64,000 bases of DNA, from contig NZ_DASZKT010000249.1 of NCBI RefSeq assembly GCF_035552695.1, positions 1-64,000 on the forward strand, given 5' to 3'. The notes beneath the pieces were generated by a model, which saw nothing but the letters and a program-made list of their open reading frames with translations, did no database searches and was not told where the DNA came from. The stretch comes from Actinospica sp035552695 (GTDB taxonomy: Bacteria; Actinomycetota; Actinomycetes; Streptomycetales; Catenulisporaceae). This document shows positions 60,897 to 64,000 of the stretch, piece by piece; positions within the stretch are counted from its first letter, which is position 1, and each line of letters starts with the position of its first letter. Both the position numbers and the translations under genes were made by a program.

Positions 60897-61184
60897 TCAC
60901 TCCTTCGACGTGAATTCCGCGAGGAACTCCTCGGCCACCTCGCGCGCTTCGGTCAGGTTCACCTTCGTCGCGGGCAGCCGGTCGTGGTACGCGTCGCGCA
61001 CCTTCGCGGCGTCGATCAGCTTCCCGAAGGCGTGCTCGTGCACGCCGCCGGCGTCCAACTGCTCCCCAAACGTGATACAAGCCGTCCCCACGGCTTCGAG
61101 CGCGTCCACCAGTCCCCGGACCAGCCCCGCGTCCACCCCTGGCAGAACCCTGACAAGGCCGACATCCCCACCCGACTCAGTCAT
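60897..61184 (-). CDS. Small helical protein, ESX-substrate-like partner
   Basis: 95 residues, acidic, predicted all-helical with two long helices (AGLVRGLVDALEAVGTACITF and LTEAREVAEEFLAEF). It resembles the small DUF2580/ESX-associated proteins that precede WXG100-type genes. No ribosome site is seen before the ATG. It lies between smc and the WXG100-like gene and is likely co-transcribed with the latter. The function is unknown. Confidence 0.6.
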   Translation of the reverse strand: MTESGGDVGLVRVLPGVDAGLVRGLVDALEAVGTACITFGEQLDAGGVHEHAFGKLIDAAKVRDAYHDRLPATKVNLTEAREVAEEFLAEFTSKE

Positions 61185-61229
61185 GCGGAGCAGCGTACCG
61201 AGGCGGATGGGGGATGGGAAGACTCAGAT

Positions 61230-64000
61230 TCAGGCGTCCACCGGCATGGCCTGCGCGGGCACCTGGTCGCGCAGGCGACCGTCGTCGTGCCGCAGCTTCT
61301 GCGAGATGACCGTGGTCACGCCGTCGCCGCGCATGGAGACGCCGTAGAGCGCGTCCGCGACCTCCATCGTGCGCTTCTGATGGGTGATCACGATCAGCTG
61401 CGAGGCCTCCCGCAGCTCCTCCATGATGGCGATCAGCCGCTGCAGGTTGGTGTCGTCCAGCGCCGCCTCGACCTCGTCCATCACGTAGAACGGCGAGGGC
61501 CGCGCCTTGAAGATCGACACCAGCAGCGCGACCGCGGTCAACGAGCGCTCGCCGCCGGAGAGCAGCGACAGGCGCTTGACCTTCTTGCCCGGCGGACGCG
61601 CCTCGACCTCGATGCCGGTGGTCAGCATGTCGCTCGGGTCGGTCAGATACAGCCGCCCCTCGCCGCCGGGGAACAGCCGGGAGAACACGCCGACGAACTC
61701 GCGCTCGGTGTCCGCGTAGGCCTCGGCGAAGACCTGCTTGACCCGCTCGTCCACGTCGCTGACCACCTGGAGCAGGTCGGTGCGGGTCTTCTTGAGGTCC
61801 TCGAGCTGCTCGCTGAGGAACTTGTAGCGCTCCTCCATCGCCGCGAACTCCTCGAGCGCGAGCGGGTTGACCTTGCCCAGCGCGGTGTAGTCGCGCTCGG
61901 CCTGGCGCAGCCGCTTCTCCTGCTCGGGGCGGACGAACTCGATGAAGCCGGGCTCGCCGTCCTCGCCGACCACCGGGATCGGCACCTCGGGGCCGTACTC
62001 GGCGACCAGCGCCTCGACCTCGATGCCGTGCTCCTCCATGGCCTTCTCTTCGAGCTGCTCGAGGCGCATCCGCTTCTCGGCGCGCGCGACCTCGTCCCGG
62101 TGCGCGGCGTCGGTCAGCTGGTCCAGCTCGCCCGCCAGCTCGCGGCCCCGGGTCCGCAGCAGGCCGAGTCGCGCCTCCCGCTCGGCCCGCTCCTTCTCCG
62201 CCTGCTCACGCATCGCAGCGGCCTGCGCCAGCGACACCTCGAGGCAGGCGAGCGTCTGCTTCACGCCGGAGACCACGGCCTGCGCGACGCGCACCTGGGC
62301 GCTCGCAGCAGCCTGACGTTCCGCGGCCCGGTTGCGCGCCTCGCGCTCGGCGGCCGCTCCCCGGTCCAGCGCGTCGGCACGGCCGGCCAGCGACCGGGCC
62401 CGCTCCTCGCCGGTGCGCACCGAGAGCCGCGCCTCCATCTCGGCCGCACGCGCCGCGGTGGCCTCGGCGGCGAGCTGGTCCCGCTGCTCGGTCGAGCTCT
62501 CGTCGTCCTCGGCCAGCGTCTCGGCCGCGGCGGCCGCTTCCTCGTGTTCGAGTTCGAGGTCGGCGAGGGTGCCCTCGTCCTTCTCCTTGGCCAGTTCCGC
62601 GGCCTCGGCGGACTTGGCGTACCGCTCGACCTCGGCCAGCGCGGACCGGGCCTGGCCGCCGAGCCTGCCGAGCTGCTGGGCCACGGAGGCCTTCTGCGCG
62701 TCGGCGGCCCGGCGTTCGGCGACGAGCGCCTCAAGGTGCTGCTTCGCGGCACGCTGCCGCTCGGTCGCCTCCTCGAGCTCCGCGCGCAGCTGCCTGGCCC
62801 GCTCGATGGCCTCGGCCAGCTTCTCCGCGGCCTCGTCCACCGCCGCCTGGATCTCCAGCAGCGAGGGCGCGCTGGACGAACCGCCGTGCGCGATGTGCCG
62901 ACCGAGCACGTCGCCCTCGCGGGTGACGGCGACCAGTTCCGGCCGCGCCTCGAGCAGCCGGGTGGCCTCGCCGAGATCGTCCACTATGGCCATGCCGTGC
63001 AGCAGCCGCTGCACCGAGGCGCTCATCTCCGCCGGCACGCTGACGAGGCCGGCGAGGTAGCGCGCGTACGGCGGCAGCTCCGGCAGCTCAGCACCCTGAT
63101 AGTGGGCGCCGCCGATCAGTATGGCCGCGCGGCCGTGGTCCTCGGCCTTGAGCAGTCGGATCGCGTTGACCGCGGTGTCCGAGGAGGCGACCGCGACGGC
63201 GTCCGCGGCGACGCCGAGGGCGGCGGCCACGGCCGTCTCCGCACCCTGTTCGATCGTCAGTATCGCGGCGACGGAGCCGAGCATTCCGGAGAGCCGGTCG
63301 GTCGCCGCGAGCAGCGCGCCCGCGCCGTCCTTGCGGTTGAGACCGAGTTCGAGGGCTTCCTTCCGGGCGCCGAACGCGCCGCGCTCGCGTTCGGCGTCGC
63401 GCTCGGCGGCGCGCAGCGCGGTCAGCCGGTCCTCGGCCTCGGCGACGGTGGTCGTGGCCTGCTCGACCTCCGCGTCCAGGCCGTCGCCGTCCTCAATCCC
63501 CTCGACCTGCGCCTTGAGCTCGTCATACTCCTGCTGCACGCCCGCGGCCCTGGCCCTGGCCTCCTCGTGCGCGGTACGCAGCCGGCCGAGCTCCGCGTCC
63601 GCGGCGGTCAGCTTCGAGCGCACCGCGCCGACCCGGCCGGCCAGCTTCGCCAGGCTCTCCCGGCGATCCGCGGCCGAACGCACCGCCGCGGCGAGCCTGC
63701 GCTCCTCAGCGCCGTGCGCGGCCTCGGCCTCGCCGCGGCGCCGCACCGCGTCGGCCAGGGCCTCCTGCGCCTCGGCGATCTCCTCGGCGAGCGTGTCCTC
63801 CTGCTCGCGGATGTACTCGGCCTCGCGCTCCATCTCGTCGGGATCGCGGCCCTGCCGCTCGGTCTGCGCGCCCTGGGCCAACTGGGTGAGGTTGCGCACC
63901 CGCTCCCCCGCCAGCGACCCCGTACCGCGCAGCCGCTCCCGCAGCGAGGAGAGCCGGTACCAGGCCTCCTGCGTCGCGGCGAGGTGCGGGACCAGCTCCT
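61230..64000 (-). CDS. smc: Chromosome segregation SMC protein (N-terminal part outside window)
   Basis: 923 codons are visible, open to the window edge; the N-terminal ATPase lobe is missing. From the edge there is a first coiled coil (Ala/Glu/Arg heptads), the hinge near 63300-62900 (VAAILTIEQGAETAVAAALG, then GLVSVPAEMSASVQRLL), a second coiled coil, and the C-terminal lobe with FSRLFPGGEGRLYLTDP, the signature KRLSLLSGGERSLTAVALL and Walker B PFYVMDEVEAALDDTNLQRL. With ScpAB it compacts and segregates the chromosome, which matters for multigenomic spore formation. A parS-like motif is at 50468. Confidence 0.96.
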   Translation of the reverse strand, partial: ELVPHLAATQEAWYRLSSLRERLRGTGSLAGERVRNLTQLAQGAQTERQGRDPDEMEREAEYIREQEDTLAEEIAEAQEALADAVRRRGEAEAAHGAEERRLAAAVRSAADRRESLAKLAGRVGAVRSKLTAADAELGRLRTAHEEARARAAGVQQEYDELKAQVEGIEDGDGLDAEVEQATTTVAEAEDRLTALRAAERDAERERGAFGARKEALELGLNRKDGAGALLAATDRLSGMLGSVAAILTIEQGAETAVAAALGVAADAVAVASSDTAVNAIRLLKAEDHGRAAILIGGAHYQGAELPELPPYARYLAGLVSVPAEMSASVQRLLHGMAIVDDLGEATRLLEARPELVAVTREGDVLGRHIAHGGSSSAPSLLEIQAAVDEAAEKLAEAIERARQLRAELEEATERQRAAKQHLEALVAERRAADAQKASVAQQLGRLGGQARSALAEVERYAKSAEAAELAKEKDEGTLADLELEHEEAAAAAETLAEDDESSTEQRDQLAAEATAARAAEMEARLSVRTGEERARSLAGRADALDRGAAAEREARNRAAERQAAASAQVRVAQAVVSGVKQTLACLEVSLAQAAAMREQAEKERAEREARLGLLRTRGRELAGELDQLTDAAHRDEVARAEKRMRLEQLEEKAMEEHGIEVEALVAEYGPEVPIPVVGEDGEPGFIEFVRPEQEKRLRQAERDYTALGKVNPLALEEFAAMEERYKFLSEQLEDLKKTRTDLLQVVSDVDERVKQVFAEAYADTEREFVGVFSRLFPGGEGRLYLTDPSDMLTTGIEVEARPPGKKVKRLSLLSGGERSLTAVALLVSIFKARPSPFYVMDEVEAALDDTNLQRLIAIMEELREASQLIVITHQKRTMEVADALYGVSMRGDGVTTVISQKLRHDDGRLRDQVPAQAMPVDA

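Overview
The window is chromosomal DNA of a filamentous, sporulating actinomycete of the Streptomyces/Catenulispora type. GC content is very high, GTG and TTG starts are common, Tat signals and WhiG are present, and the gene order around rpsB-tsf-pyrH-frr, rplS-trmD-rimM-rpsP-ffh, glnD-glnK-amtB-nsdA and ftsY-smc is the conserved Streptomyces order. I see no tRNA, rRNA, insertion sequence, prophage or CRISPR array.

Positions 1-29450 are an accessory, mainly polyamine/GABA catabolic region. A truncated VirD4/TraG-like ATPase preceded by a tandem repeat array opens the window. Then come gabT, a PAP2 phosphatase, an AbiEi/DUF559-like protein, an MmsA-type aldehyde dehydrogenase and a PuuB-like oxidase. 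A secreted GH18-like protein with a DasR-type site and an ECF sigma cassette interrupt the metabolic genes. An aminobutyraldehyde dehydrogenase-potDABC operon is divergent from a PucR regulator. An auxiliary methionyl-tRNA synthetase and a small secreted protein follow, then a second aminobutyraldehyde dehydrogenase divergent from an Lrp regulator, a putrescine-type aminotransferase, a flavin-split-barrel protein and a second FAD oxidase. Together these genes can import putrescine or spermidine, transaminate or oxidise it to 4-aminobutyraldehyde, oxidise that to GABA and pass GABA to succinate semialdehyde. The MmsA-type enzyme could serve the C3 (beta-alanine) branch.

Positions 29400-49430 are conserved housekeeping genes, mostly on the minus strand: rlmN, cdsA, frr, pyrH, tsf, rpsB, an M23 peptidase, a TetR regulator with a tandem repeat tail, whiG, dprA, comM/yifB, yraN, a DUF2469 gene, rnhB, two adjacent lepB genes, rplS, trmD, rimM, a KH-domain gene, rpsP and ffh. 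Positions 49430-64000 hold a DnaQ-like exonuclease, a Tat-exported purple-acid-type phosphatase with a PHO-box-like site, the nitrogen cassette glnD-glnK-amtB with a GlnR-like site, nsdA, a small prim-pol-like gene, ftsY, a WXG100-like pair and the 3' part of smc.

The strongest regulatory find is a complete ribosome-mediated attenuator in front of the auxiliary MetRS gene (21547-21636). It has a 15-residue leader peptide with tandem Met codons, a leader hairpin, a possible antiterminator pairing and an intrinsic terminator. A second theme is local tandem duplication of gene ends: 1938-2127, 25884-25963 and 36473-36892.
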